From assembly GCA_013180625.2 (NCBI GenBank), contig SNVD02011157.1:434001-498000 (forward strand): a stretch of DNA of 64,000 bases, written 5' to 3'. This document shows positions 38,001 to 49,178 of this stretch, in pieces. Within the stretch, counting starts at the first letter, position 1; the number at the start of each line of letters is the position of its first letter. The DNA comes from Boswellia sacra (taxonomy: Eukaryota; Streptophyta; Magnoliopsida; Sapindales; Burseraceae). The notes under the pieces are model-generated. The model searched no databases. It had not been told where the DNA came from and saw only the letters and a program-made list of their open reading frames with translations. A program made the position numbers and the translations under genes.

Positions 38001-39496
38001 TTTGCAAAAAACCAAGCTCTTCTAAGCATATCAAACTACGAAGGAACCTATTTGCACTTGCCATAGAATTGTGAACAGGTATGAGAAATGGCGCAGAAAT
38101 AATAATATGAAACGACTCTTTTTCAGCCAACACCTACCGGAAGCAATATGTCTAACAATTAAAGAAACTCCATAAGCATTTTATTCAGTAAAAGGTGAAT
38201 TTGCAGAAAAAAGGTGGGAAAGCAGCTGCTGCACGTGGGAAAAATTAAACTAAACATACAACAGGTGGGAGAGCAGCTGCTACCAGTCAAAACACATGCT
38301 TCAGGTGCCTTGATTAATTTTTCCCAATAAATTTTCATAATGGAACAATGCACTTGAAGAATAAGAACACATTACCTGGGGGTTCTGCAAATTGAAGACA
38401 ATTAGATTTCTATCTGCAGTTCCAACAACCATCAACGGATGTCTCACTGTGAGTGCATAGCAGCGTTCAGGTAGCTGTTGAGTATGCACAGGATTTGACT
38501 GCCTGGTATCCCAATACCTATAATTAGGTAGGAAACCATTAGAAACGCTCATCAACGACAAAAGGAGTCAAGGAACTAATATATACAAGAACATCATGAG
38601 ACATGAGAGTACAAGTGATGGATGAATGCAAAACCCCGTCCAGATTCTCAAAGAAAACAGATGGTGGGCAAATGGAGAAGCCACAAATTGTTATTACCAA
38701 AACTTAACTATATCATTAAGAACTGAGGGATAAAAGCCCATCCAAGCAATACATGGAGAAAGAGAATCCTTTAGCAACAAAAGCACTAAATCTAGATTTT
38801 TTAATTGGTAAATTAATGAGTATTCACAAGGGCCAAAAGTTTCAGAGTCTGTAGCCCCTGCCAGCCCCAATCACTTGGACCACCAATAATATCATTACAA
38901 TTTTAATAATAGCAGAACAGAATGTGCATCAAACATAGAAGCCACCACACTTCCACAGAAAAGAAACCTATATTGTGATCCCATCATGAAAAAGAGATCT
39001 TGTCACTACCACAATTGAACTTCATTTTCAGGTCAAACAAACCGATCATTTGACTTTGTACATACACATATTTGTGCAAGAACTTGTAAAATTTGGACTC
39101 ATACATCATGCAAGAACTGGACCCAAAGTCCAAAAAAATAGCATCATTTATCAGGAAATTTAACTTAGGGTTCCGACCAAGATGCTAAGTGAACAAAAAC
39201 ATTAAATTCATATAGAAGAGCAAAGAGAGAATGTTACTTCAAGGTTTTGTCCCAGCTTCCAGTGACGAGTAGACTCATCTCTGGAATCCATGCAACCTCT
39301 TTAATTGGCGCATCATGCATGGCCACAGTCACTGGCTGACCACCAGACAGTAAAGGCCACATCTTCACCTGCTTGTCGCATCCTCCAGAAAAGACAGTAG
39401 TTCCATCATCCTTCCATGTTGAGCACAAAACCTTCAAGGTGGAAAGACAAGAACAAAGGTCACACCATTGTGATTATAAAACCAAAAGCAAATCAT

Positions 39497-39545
<49 letters not shown>

Positions 39546-40381
39546 TATATTACCGGTTGGTCATGCGAAATTGATGCCTTGGGAACACTAGCAACATTAG
39601 CTCCACTGCGTGAGATTTCCCAACATCTTACCTGAAAAATCAAACCAATAAGAAGATTTTGAACACTGTAGATGTTAACAAACATATAAGAAGACACAAA
39701 CCAACTTGACGAATTAACAAACAAACCCAATTTGCCAAACCTGATTATCCCATGAAGTTGCAACCAAGAAATTGGCCTTCGGACTGAAACTAAGGCTTGA
39801 AACCGAATCACTGGGAGGTTGGGACACCTGCCATTACAAAAATTTCACATTAAACCCGTTCTTCTTTATAAAAATAGTTTATCAAAAGATCAACCAGCTG
39901 TATAACAGTACTCTTTTTAACATATAATTAAGCTCAAGATTTGTATCTAGAGTGAATACAGAAAAACAACATTAGTTGAACCTTGATAAAAGGGAAATCA
40001 AGCAATGATGGCAAGTTTTAATCACTCAATTAAGCTTAAATACCACCATTAACTATAATAACTTATCTTTACCTAAAAAAGTTAAAAAATAAAAATATTG
40101 CGATTTGATTAACACAATAATTAGCTTAATTAGCAACTAAACAAGGCAAAAATAATAGCAAAATTCACACACAAGTAAGCAACAAGAACTTGCACTCCAA
40201 CTAAGAACTGAAACAGAAATCACAAAATCTTGAAAAATAAAAATAATAGCATTACGATAAACTAAGAATTTATAAATTACCGAAAATGATAACGAAAATA
40301 AAGAGAAATAAATAATAATTATACCTCGAAGGATTTGTTAGGGTTTTGATTAGTAGCAGCTGCGACACCGAAGGTAGCCAT
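35093..40381 (-). CDS. RAE1: RAE1/Gle2 WD40 mRNA export factor, 11 exons
   Basis: Exons: 40325-40381, 39741-39827, 39554-39631, 39238-39431, 38376-38517, 37277-37357, 36844-36972, 35902-35979, 35654-35725, 35253-35333, 35093-35143. All ten introns are GT-AG and the frame is kept at each, giving 349 aa, the length of Arabidopsis RAE1 as I recall it. It starts MATFGVAAATNQNPNKSFEV and ends VGTSGRK. It should fold as a seven-bladed WD40 propeller. Blade motifs include SWDNQVRCWEI, GGCDKQVKMWPL, GSWDKTLKYWDTR, GTADRNLIVFNL and GSDGAFNFWDKD, with YDWSKG near the end. RAE1 proteins bind the GLEBS motif of nucleoporin Nup98 at the nuclear pore and act in mRNA export and spindle assembly. No broken exon is seen. 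Intron 3 is almost half TA repeat. Confidence 0.97.
39501..39542. repeat. (TA)21 microsatellite in RAE1 intron 3
   Basis: A perfect run of 21 TA units begins 11 bases inside the intron 3 donor (minus-strand GT at 39553-39552). It makes up 42 of the intron's 122 bases. Confidence 0.95.
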
Positions 40382-40537
40382 TGAATGAACCAGTCACTTC
40401 AATTATTCGAAACTATGTCGTATTGAATTATCGAGAGAGGAGAGTGATGGATTCACAGTGACAGTGAGGGAGTGAGAGAGATTGTGTATGGTTTTGAAAG
40501 TAGAGGGAAACAAACGGAAAAAGTAGCGGCGTTTACA

Positions 40538-40545
40538 TTATATAG
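40538..40545 (-). promoter_or_regulatory. Probable TATA box of RAE1
   Basis: The minus strand reads TCTATATAATG about 157 bases upstream of the start codon. CT-rich sequence lies between it and the ATG. Confidence 0.55.
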
Positions 40546-41690
40546 AGAAGAGAAGAGGCGTCGGGAGCGTAGAAGTAGGTTACTTAAGTCACGGGTAGCG
40601 TTACATTAACGCCCGTCACTTCTACGTTGCGTTATATTGACGACGGGCCACGGCTTGTCCGTACAGTTGTAAAATGGGCATGCCCGAGTTTTGTTGGGTT
40701 GCAGTATCAGGCACTGCTCGGTCATATTGTTGGGCGGCGGCCCAGTTAATTTTGGATTGACCCGGTACGGTATGGCCGGCTTAACAAGGGCCTTGGACAT
40801 TTTTCAATATTTTCTTTTTTTAAAATTATATCTATGAATAATGATTGGATAATAATGAACATATATAAATATCAAAATTTAAAAACTATATTAATTTTAT
40901 TTCAAAATTTAAATATAATATAATTTTAAATTATAAAAATTTACAGAGATAACATTATTTGATGGGTTGGACAAGTCAAACTGTGAACCTAATTAGATTA
41001 GGGCAACCAACTTGCAAGATAAGACCCTTCAGCTTCATATGGCAAGGCCATATAAATGGTGGGGACTTGCAAGGTTTCTGTCGCAGACAGCCTGCTGTTT
41101 TAGAGTCACTTGTCCAATGTTTATCAAAAGAGATTAAAATTTTATAATATTCACTCATTTAGTGATATTAGTTACTAAATTACTAATATAACGAAATCTT
41201 ATAGGTTATCACATAAATTTTAGATCAATATGTATTCATTTACATAAATATCGTTGTAAATTGTAAAATAGGTTAAAAATTTTTCATCCCAGTCAAACTC
41301 CACTTTACGTGTGTCACTTCTCCTGTTTTTAATTTCTTCTCTCACAGTCCCACCTTCAATCTCATTTCACTCCTATTTACTTAACTTACAAGAAGCCACT
41401 AAGTTGCTTTTATCACTGGCTTGGTTACTCTTAACAAGTAATTTATATATACTTAAATTACAACAAATATTTTACTTTAAGATTAAGGCACTTTATTTTC
41501 TTGTACAAACATGATATATGTTGTGATCACCCTAGTTAGTACTCACAATTTGAAAGGTCTCATGAGCTAGCCTTCTTTTGTGATTACATTCATTGGATGA
41601 CCTAGGACAAGATAAAAAATATTATAATAATATTTTATTTATATTAGTATCTTACCATGCTTTTCTATTATTTGCAGATTCATTCTAAGT
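40546..41690. other. Upstream flank of RAE1; no gene seen
   Basis: The first 250 bases are relatively GC-rich (minus-strand frame 40606-40800, no domain). The rest is AT-rich with no supported feature. Confidence 0.5.
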
Positions 41691-42240
41691 GGTGGGGACT
41701 CGAGGAGAAGTGGTTCGCTACTATGAGGATTGCTTCGCCTTTCAACTTATACCGCATCCTCCTTCCTTCCGTGAATAGCATGATGTGGTATTTGGGTGAT
41801 CACGTATAGGATTGGTTCAAGGGCCCGACATGCTGTTTGATTCCTCTTTCACCACCAGTTATGATGATAGATTCAGCAGACTTGGCCATGAAGCTAGAGG
41901 TATCAGGCTACACGATCGAGATCCACTTGAGCGCCATCGAGTTCCCATTGATGACGACTTCTTATATTTACTAGGTTCGAGCCACCCTGTTGTACACTAG
42001 GCTTGGCCAATCTGTTGATGACACTCCTTATCCTCTGGAAGTGTCTAGTCGCTCTGGTAGTTCTTCCACCTGTCATAGGAAGAGATCAAAAGTTTCCTCC
42101 TCAGGTACTGGCACATCAGCTTCTTTTTCTATAGTGGCTCAACAACCACCTCCTCCTCCAGCTTCTCTAGCTGCCCCAACCGTCCTACCTGGTGATGTGA
42201 TTGGTGACCTCTAGGCTTACCTTAGTAACGTCATCTATAC
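41691..42240 (+). pseudogene. Degenerate retroelement ORF fragment
   Basis: Plus-strand frames read a broken but protein-like text. LYRILLPSVNSMMWYLGDHV is followed by a stop, then a frame with LFDSSFTTSYDDRFSRLGHE and DPLERHRVPIDDDFLYLL. A Ser-rich basic stretch follows (SSSTCHRKRSKVSSSG). It looks like the C-terminal part of a plant retroelement ORF related to the fragment at 43016. Family assignment is weak. Confidence 0.4.
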
Positions 42241-43015
42241 ATGGGATGACAATGGGTAGGTCAACAGCCACGTGATCACCGAGGATCTTAACATGCCCGT
42301 TCCTTTCATTCCATAGGACACCACCTTGGTTAGTCTCTTGACCGTTCATTTCTCAAATTTTCTATCATTTATTACTAATAGAAATGCAATGTGATGTAGG
42401 TGCCACGATCTTCCATGGAACGGGTTTTTCATATACAGCCAGCTTCCCACAGATATGTTTTGTAGATGTCTCATCAGTATCAGGTAAAGTATCCATCAAT
42501 ACTTCATGTGTGCATGATTTCTATGTTAATCGTTTTTCTAACTATATGATTCTTTTGCTTGGTTAGAGGAGTCGTCAATCGAATGTAAACAATAGTCAGA
42601 AACTTTAATGAAAATTTTCTTCTTCTAATTCCATACATTTTGCATATTGTACTAAGTTTGCATCCAAATTTGTTCAAATTTCTTTCTACATCATCTTTTA
42701 TTCAATTCTGAATAAAACTACAAAATCTGGAAGTTACGTGCTCGAAATTGCACAAGAGGAGGGCCAATAAGCTATTTAGCTCTAATAGCTACTGACCAGC
42801 CAATAGACTGCCAAGCGATTGTCAGACAATGGGGTGGCTGTCAAACAGTCGACCGGTCATCATCCAACAATCGACCGGCAGTCCGACGATTCTTCCCTTT
42901 TTTGTCTCATTTTGTGCACTATTTAAGTGCTTCTCCTTCCTACTACTTCTCTATAAGTTTTCTCTCATTTCTTAAGACTTCTTTTTCACATTACTACCTC
43001 TTCATGTGATTCAAC
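42241..43015. other. Non-coding spacer with short C/G-rich inverted motifs
   Basis: At 42790-42900 the motif CGACCGG and its inverse, and CAATCG-type words, recur. A TATTTAAG sequence lies at about 42922, followed by CT-rich DNA leading to the ATG at 43016. It could be a decayed promoter. Confidence 0.4.
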
Positions 43016-43610
43016 ATGTCTGAAGCTTCTCTCCGGATCTTCCAATCTCTTCTAAGGCCTTTGAAGGATGAGGATTGGAAACAACTTGAGTCCATCGGTC
43101 TCTATCATCTGAAGTTCCTTTGTCATGTCAAGCTCGACGTTCCTTTTCTGAAGGATTACACAGCCTTCTGGGATTCTCATGATCATGTCTTCTGTTTCAA
43201 TGGACAAGAGCTTTGCCCTCTCTATGAGGAACTCTTTGTTATACTTGATCGTCCAGTTCTGAGAGCCTCATTATTTCTACTATCTAGACACCATCAGCAT
43301 CTGATCTAGCCCTCTTCTTTGACTTCTCGATTTCCACCATGGGCATTCACACCAGGGGTGGTAAAGTGACATTATCTTCCATCATGCCTTTGCTTGGAAT
43401 GATGGACAGGACTTCGTCTGGTTAGCATCGTCTTCTTTAGTTCTACCTTCTTGCACAATTTCTTCTGGTCTCACCAGATGGTCTTGGAGATCCATATCTT
43501 GTGACCATCATTCCTTAGATAGGACCCAGTTTCATAGTTGTTCCCTTGATTTTGGCTAAGACGTTGATCAGACTAGACCAAGTCAAGGCCGACCCAAGTC
43601 CACGTTTGGC
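43016..43610 (+). pseudogene. Degenerate DUF7745-like retroelement ORF
   Basis: A 97-codon open start (MSEASLRIFQSLLRPLKDED...) contains FWDSHDHVFCFNGQELCPLYEE. That resembles the conserved W-D-x-x-x-x-C-F-x-F-x-x-x-E/D-L-x-P-x-x-E-E pattern of plant retroelement DUF7745 proteins. After the stop, similar text continues in other frames (NDGQDFVWLASSS, SFIVVPLILAKTLIRLDQV). No intact gene remains. Function of the family is not established. Confidence 0.5.
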
Positions 43611-44705
43611 GATAGTATAGACACTGAATTTTTGAGGCTCGATGATGAATGAAGATGAATGTCAAGCAAAAAGATGACAAAAAGGCCCTTGAGAGTCAAG
43701 AAGAGAAGGGTGAAAAGAAGTTGGTGAAGAGTTTGAAAAACTGATACATGACTTTGAAAAATCAATAAAAATTAATCTGGGAGTAATCTGGTGATGAGTC
43801 ATATACCTTTGCAAATCTTCTGATGTCTAGTTTTTATAGAAATTTACGGATCACAAATCGAAGTTGAATTCCAAAAGTTATGCACGATCGAAGGAGCAAA
43901 GGTTCGAAGGGACTGCATCGAATGATGATAGAAAAGGAAGGGGCCAAAAGGTAATTGCCCTGCTAGCCAGCAGATAGCCGCCCAACTGTCCAAGACAGCT
44001 ACCCGATCATCTGACAGCAGCCTGACTATTGGCCAATGGATAGGCATCCATTAGATGGCCCCCTGGCTGTCTAGAGATGGTCGCCCGATTCTCTTAAGTT
44101 TGTTTCTGAAATTGGCTTAGGAAATTTCCTTTTTCATCTTCACCCGTCTCCTATATAAACCCCCTCCTCTCACTTTCCAATTGACACCGATTGTCAAATA
44201 CAATAATCTCTTTCTCCCTCTTGAAGACTTGCTCAAGAATTTAAGAAGTCTTTTCTAGTATAATTTTTTAGACTTTCTATTGCTCTAAACCCGGAAAGGG
44301 TATGTCATGAGAGCAGAATTCTCTCCTCCCTCCCATTCTCTTTTATTTTTCTTGCTTAGAAAAAACATGTTTAGGATTTAATTTTATGCTTAGAAGCAGG
44401 GTTAGGGTTATTATAAATCGTTCTAATCCAATTTATTTTGCAAGATGGATAAGCGTGTTGTAGTAAATCCGCAAACTTTTATTTTTTAGAATCATGTTTA
44501 GAAATTTACTTTCTTTGTGAATACTTAGAACCATGATTAGGAGAACATGTTTAGAATCATGCTTAAGAGCACATGATTAAAACCATGCTAGGAAACTTAC
44601 GTGCTTTGATAAATGCTATGAAATAGCATATAATAGGTAGAATTACCATTTTGCCCTTGAATTCTTGTTTGAGCTAGAATTGCTATGATTGATCTCAATT
44701 GTTTG
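43611..44705. other. Non-coding region with promoter-like segment
   Basis: CTATATAAACCCCCTCCTCTC at about 44151-44171 looks like a plus-strand TATA region with a pyrimidine-rich start site, but no coding frame follows. It may be an LTR remnant of the degenerate element. Confidence 0.4.
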
Positions 44706-44905
44706 AATTAGGTTAGAAATGTCATGATTAGGCTAGAACATGTCATGAATGCCATGAATTAGGCTAGAATATGCCATGAATGGGGCTAGAATATGCTATG
44801 AATGCCATGATTTTTAATAAATTGATATGAATTATGCTAGAATAGCAATGGGTAGAATATCATGATAGAATTTATCAAATCTGGGCTAGAATGCCATGAC
44901 ACTAG
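44706..44905. repeat. Short tandem repeats of GGCTAGAATATGCCATGAAT type
   Basis: Five or more diverged copies of a ~20-40 base unit containing GCTAGAAT and CCATGA occur in direct orientation. Confidence 0.75.
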
Positions 44906-45039
44906 ATTATGGCTTTTTTTTATTTGTTTATTTATGAATATATGAATATTTGTATATTATGAAGTGTAATTGCGTGATGCCATGAAGTAATGGTAGACTC
45001 ACATTGAAGGTAAGGGACCATTACTGTGGAGTTTTAAAA

Positions 45040-45045
<6 letters not shown>

Positions 45046-45078
<33 letters not shown>
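45046..45078. repeat. (TA)n microsatellite
   Basis: About 16 perfect TA units just before the Sirevirus 2 insertion site. Confidence 0.9.
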
Positions 45079-45081
<3 letters not shown>

Positions 45082-45143
45082 TTTATATATTGCAAAAATT
45101 TAGAAATTGTGTATAAAGGATTAAGCGGGTTGAAAGTTGGTGG

Positions 45144-47226
45144 TGTTGACCCAGGTATGGCAACCCAAGAGGGGGGGTGAATTGGGTTTTTATTTATAAA
45201 AACGGATTTAGAAAACTTTTCTTGAAAGATCAAAATTATTTAAATCTTTCTTTAAGAACAAAGGTAAAGAAGATGAAAATAGAATGCAATCAAGAGAATG
45301 GCAATAAAGAACAATCACAAGTGTAAGTAAATGTAAAGAAGATAGGGATAGAGAGAGTACAAACTCGATGTACGTGGTTCGGCAAACCTTGCCTACGTCC
45401 ACGAGCTCCTAGCTCCACGAGCTAAGCTTTCCACTAAGTTGTAGAAATCTTTACAACTTGCTTGATGAACAACCTCACCAAGACTTTTTCTTTCAACCCT
45501 TGATAACACCACACCAATAGTTCTTCTTGATGAACAACCTCACCAAGGCAACTTTCTTCAACCCTTGATAACACCACATCAAGAGTTCTTCTTGATGAAC
45601 AACCTCACCAAGGAAAGAGTTCTCTCAAGGATAACTTTTATCCTTTACAAGAAGATCTCACTCTCACCACAATACATGAACAAAGTAAATTTTTACAACA
45701 AAAGTACAACTCTCTTCAAAGAGTAGATAAAGAATATAAAAGCTCTCTAGACTTGATATTTCACTTGTTTTTTTTGCTTGATAAAATGCTTGTTAAATGC
45801 ATGGGAGAAGGGCTCCTTTTATAGGCAAATGGGATGAACTTAATCAAATGAAGACACCAACTACAAATTTTCTGCCCACCATAAAAACCGTAATCTTGTC
45901 TACCATTTTTGTCAATGTTCTGTTTGAAATTTGAAAATCTGAAAAACACAAAAGATCTGCACAATTGAATAATATTTCCAACGCATCAAGAACCAAGTAA
46001 TTTGAATATCTGTAGCTTAAGATATGGCCAAAAAACCATTCGGTGCTCATGTGACTTAATTTTTCTTCCATGTGTCAGTCCACCGACTTGCATGTATATT
46101 ATGTCGGCCTTCTGTTTGAAATTTGAATTTCTTCAAAGAATATGAAATCTGCTACATTGAATCATCTTTTCAATTCCATAAGAATCAAGTCGTTTGGATA
46201 TCTCTAACTCAAGATATGGACAAAACATCATTTGGTGCTCAAATGAGTTGATTTTTCTTCTCTGTGTCAGTCCACCGAATTGCATGTCAATTATGTCAGC
46301 CTTCCGTTTTAAATTTGAATTTATTCAAAACATATGAAATGTGATTTATTAAGTCCTCTTTCCAATGACAAAAGAATCAAGTCATTTGGATATCTCTAAC
46401 TCAAGATATGGACAAAACATCATTCGGTGCTCAAATGAGTTGATTTTTCTTCTCTATGTCAGTCCACCGAATTACATGTCAATTATGTCAGCCTTCTGTT
46501 TGAAATTTGAATTTCTTCAAAACATATGAAATGTGCTTCATTAAGTCCTCTTTCCAATGACGTAAGAATCAAGTCGTTTGGATATCTCTAACTCAAGATA
46601 TGGATAAAACATCATTCGGTGCTCAAATGAGTTGATTTTTCTTCTCTGTGTCAGTCCACCGAATTGCATGTCAATTATGTCAGCCTTCCGTTTGAAATTT
46701 GAATTTCTTCAAAACATATGAAATGTGTTTCATTAAGTCCTCTTTCCAATTCCATAAGAATCAAGTCATTTTAATTTTTCTAGCTCAAGATATGTCCAAA
46801 AGAGTATTCGGTGCTCATGTCAGCTGCTTCCATTTGTCTTTCAACTTGCATGATGATTTGGACAACCTTACACTTGAAATTTGAATTTCTTTAAAACATA
46901 TGAAATGTTATAAATTGAGTAAGCTTTCCAAAGGCTCAAGAATCAACTTGCATGATGATTTGGACATTTGTAGAGAATTATATGACCAATTGATTGAACA
47001 TTGCTCATGTGTCACATTCCTTGAATCAAACCTTGTTCTTAAACTTTGGTCCCTTTAACATGTAGTCTTCTCCTTAGCTTCAACACTTCATTTTAATAAG
47101 CCTCTTCTTGATTTTAAAATTATTTCAATGATCTTACTCTTGCACATAAATAAACATGTTAGTAAATCTCAATTAATCAATGTGTATTGTTATCATCAAA
47201 ATTATCATGTAGCCTTAGGGCTAACA
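45144..47226 (-). repeat. 3' LTR of Sirevirus 2 (2083 bp)
   Basis: It runs on plus from TGTTGACCCAGG to GGGCTAACA. It carries three 65-bp repeats (start near 45464, 45529, 45594) and four ~192-bp repeats (near 46072, 46265, 46457, 46650). The extra 192-bp unit explains the size difference from the other LTR. Confidence 0.96.
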
Positions 47227-47240
47227 ATCTCCCCCTTTTT
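47227..47240 (-). other. Polypurine tract of Sirevirus 2
   Basis: AAAAAGGGGGAGAT on the element strand directly before the TGTTAG of the 3' LTR, the known Sirevirus form. Confidence 0.92.
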
Positions 47241-47466
47241 GATGATGACAAACCATTGATTGCTTTCAAATAATATCTAAAATAAAGAATGAAAATAAAA
47301 TAAAGAATAAACAAAAAAATGGCACTTGTTATGAATATAAGCAATCCAACTATTTCTCCCCCTTTTGTTATCATCAAAAAGATGTAATCAAATTAACTAC
47401 TCCCTCTAAATATATTCTCCCCCTTAACATATGCTATCATTCAAATATTATCATATTAAAGCAAAA

Positions 47467-48884
47467 TTAAGACATATCCAACATGCCTAATTCTCTTCTA
47501 ATTATGCAAAATCTATCTTGACTAAGGGGTTTAGTAAATATATCGGCTAATTGTTTATCGGTGGGAACAAATTCTAAAGAAATATTACCTTTTTGCATAT
47601 GATCTCTAATAAAATGATGTCTAATCTCTATATGCTTAGTCCTGGAGTGTTGTATGGGATTTTTTGAAATGTTGATGGCACTTGTATTGTCACATTTGAT
47701 GGGAATATGATCAAATACCACACCATAATCTTTTAAAATTTGTTTCATCCAAAGAGATTGTGCACAACAACTTCCTACTGCAATATACTCGGCTTCCGCG
47801 GTTGATAAGGCAATAGAATTTTGTTTTCTACTAAACCATGAGACTAATGCATGTCCTAGAAAATGGCAAGAGCCACTAGTGCTCTTTCTATCAAGAAGAC
47901 TTCCAGCAAAGTCCGCATCGGAATAACTAATTAGATCAAAATTATCACACTTAGGATACCAAAGACCTAGATTTATGGTTCTAAGAAGATATCTAAATAT
48001 CCTTTTGACAGCCTTAAGGTGAGATTCCTTTGGACAAGATTGAAATCTAGCACACATGCACACACTAAACATAATATCAGGTCTACTAGCAGTTAAATAC
48101 AAAGGAGAGCCAATCATACCTCGATATTTTGTTCCCTCAACATCTTTTCCTTTCTCATCTTTGTCAAGCTTGGTTAATGTACCCATAGGTGTGTTATATG
48201 TCCTTGAATTATCCATGCCAAACTTCTTGAGAAGATCTCTTGTGTATTTAGCTTGATTAATGAAGATCCCATATATTGATTGCTTGATTTGAAGTCCAAG
48301 GATGAAATTTAATTCTCCCATTAAGCTCATTTCAAATTCTTGTTGCATGCACTTGGAAAATTCATCACACATAAAGACATTAGTAGCACCAAATATAATA
48401 TCATCAACATAGATTTGAACAATTAATAAATCATCATTTTTTGTTTTAACAAAAAGAGTAGTATCAACTTTTTTCATTTCGAAACCATTATCAATGAGAA
48501 ATTTGCTCAATCTATCATACCATGCTCTTGGTGCTTGTTTCAAGCCATAAAGTGCATTTTTGAGTTTGAAAACATGGTTTGGAAAATCATGATTTTGAAA
48601 ACTAAGAGGTTGCTCTACATATACTTCCTCCATAATGTAACCATTTAAAAATGCACTTTTGACATCCATTTGATATAATGTAAAATTTTTATAACATGCA
48701 AATGCACACAACATTCTAATTGATTCTAATCTAGCAACCGGTGCAAAGGTTTCCTCATAATCAATACCTTCTTCTTGATTATATCATTGAGCAACAAGTC
48801 TAGCTTTGTTTCTAATAATGGTGCCATTTTCATCTACTTTATTTCTAAAAATTCATTTAGTGCCTATAATAGAATGATTTTTGG
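47467..48884 (-). pseudogene. Copia RT and RNase H of Sirevirus 2, downstream of the LINE insertion
   Basis: A 415-codon open segment (47467-48714) begins in the fingers region (LYQMDVKSAFLNGYIMEE). It has the catalytic YVDDI in IVQIYVDDIIFGATN, then YLTASRPDIMFSV, SYSDADFAGS, STAEAEYIAVG, RTKHIEIRHHF and TDKQLADIFTKPL, through to the natural stop. Upstream of 48714 the same frame is broken by two stops (near 48783 and 48852) before it meets the LINE duplication at 48885-48899. The part before that is at 55091 and above. Confidence 0.94.
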
Positions 48885-49178
48885 GTCTAGGGACTAATTT
48901 TTTTTTGGAAAAATTACTATTCACATAAAAAGAAAAAAGATTATACAAAATACGAGGGGCATACCCCAAGAAGAGTACTTAGTACTCACAAGTCCAAAAG
49001 GAAGAAAAACGAAGCCTAAAGGCCTCAAACAAAAAGCGAGATATGGAGCCAAAAGGCCCAAACAAAAAAGAAAAGGTGCGTAGGCCCAATAACGACCGCA
49101 ACAAAGCTAACATTCCCAAGACAATGCAACAAAAGGGCGCATGTGCCCAATTAAACAAAACAAAACTCAAAAAACCAA

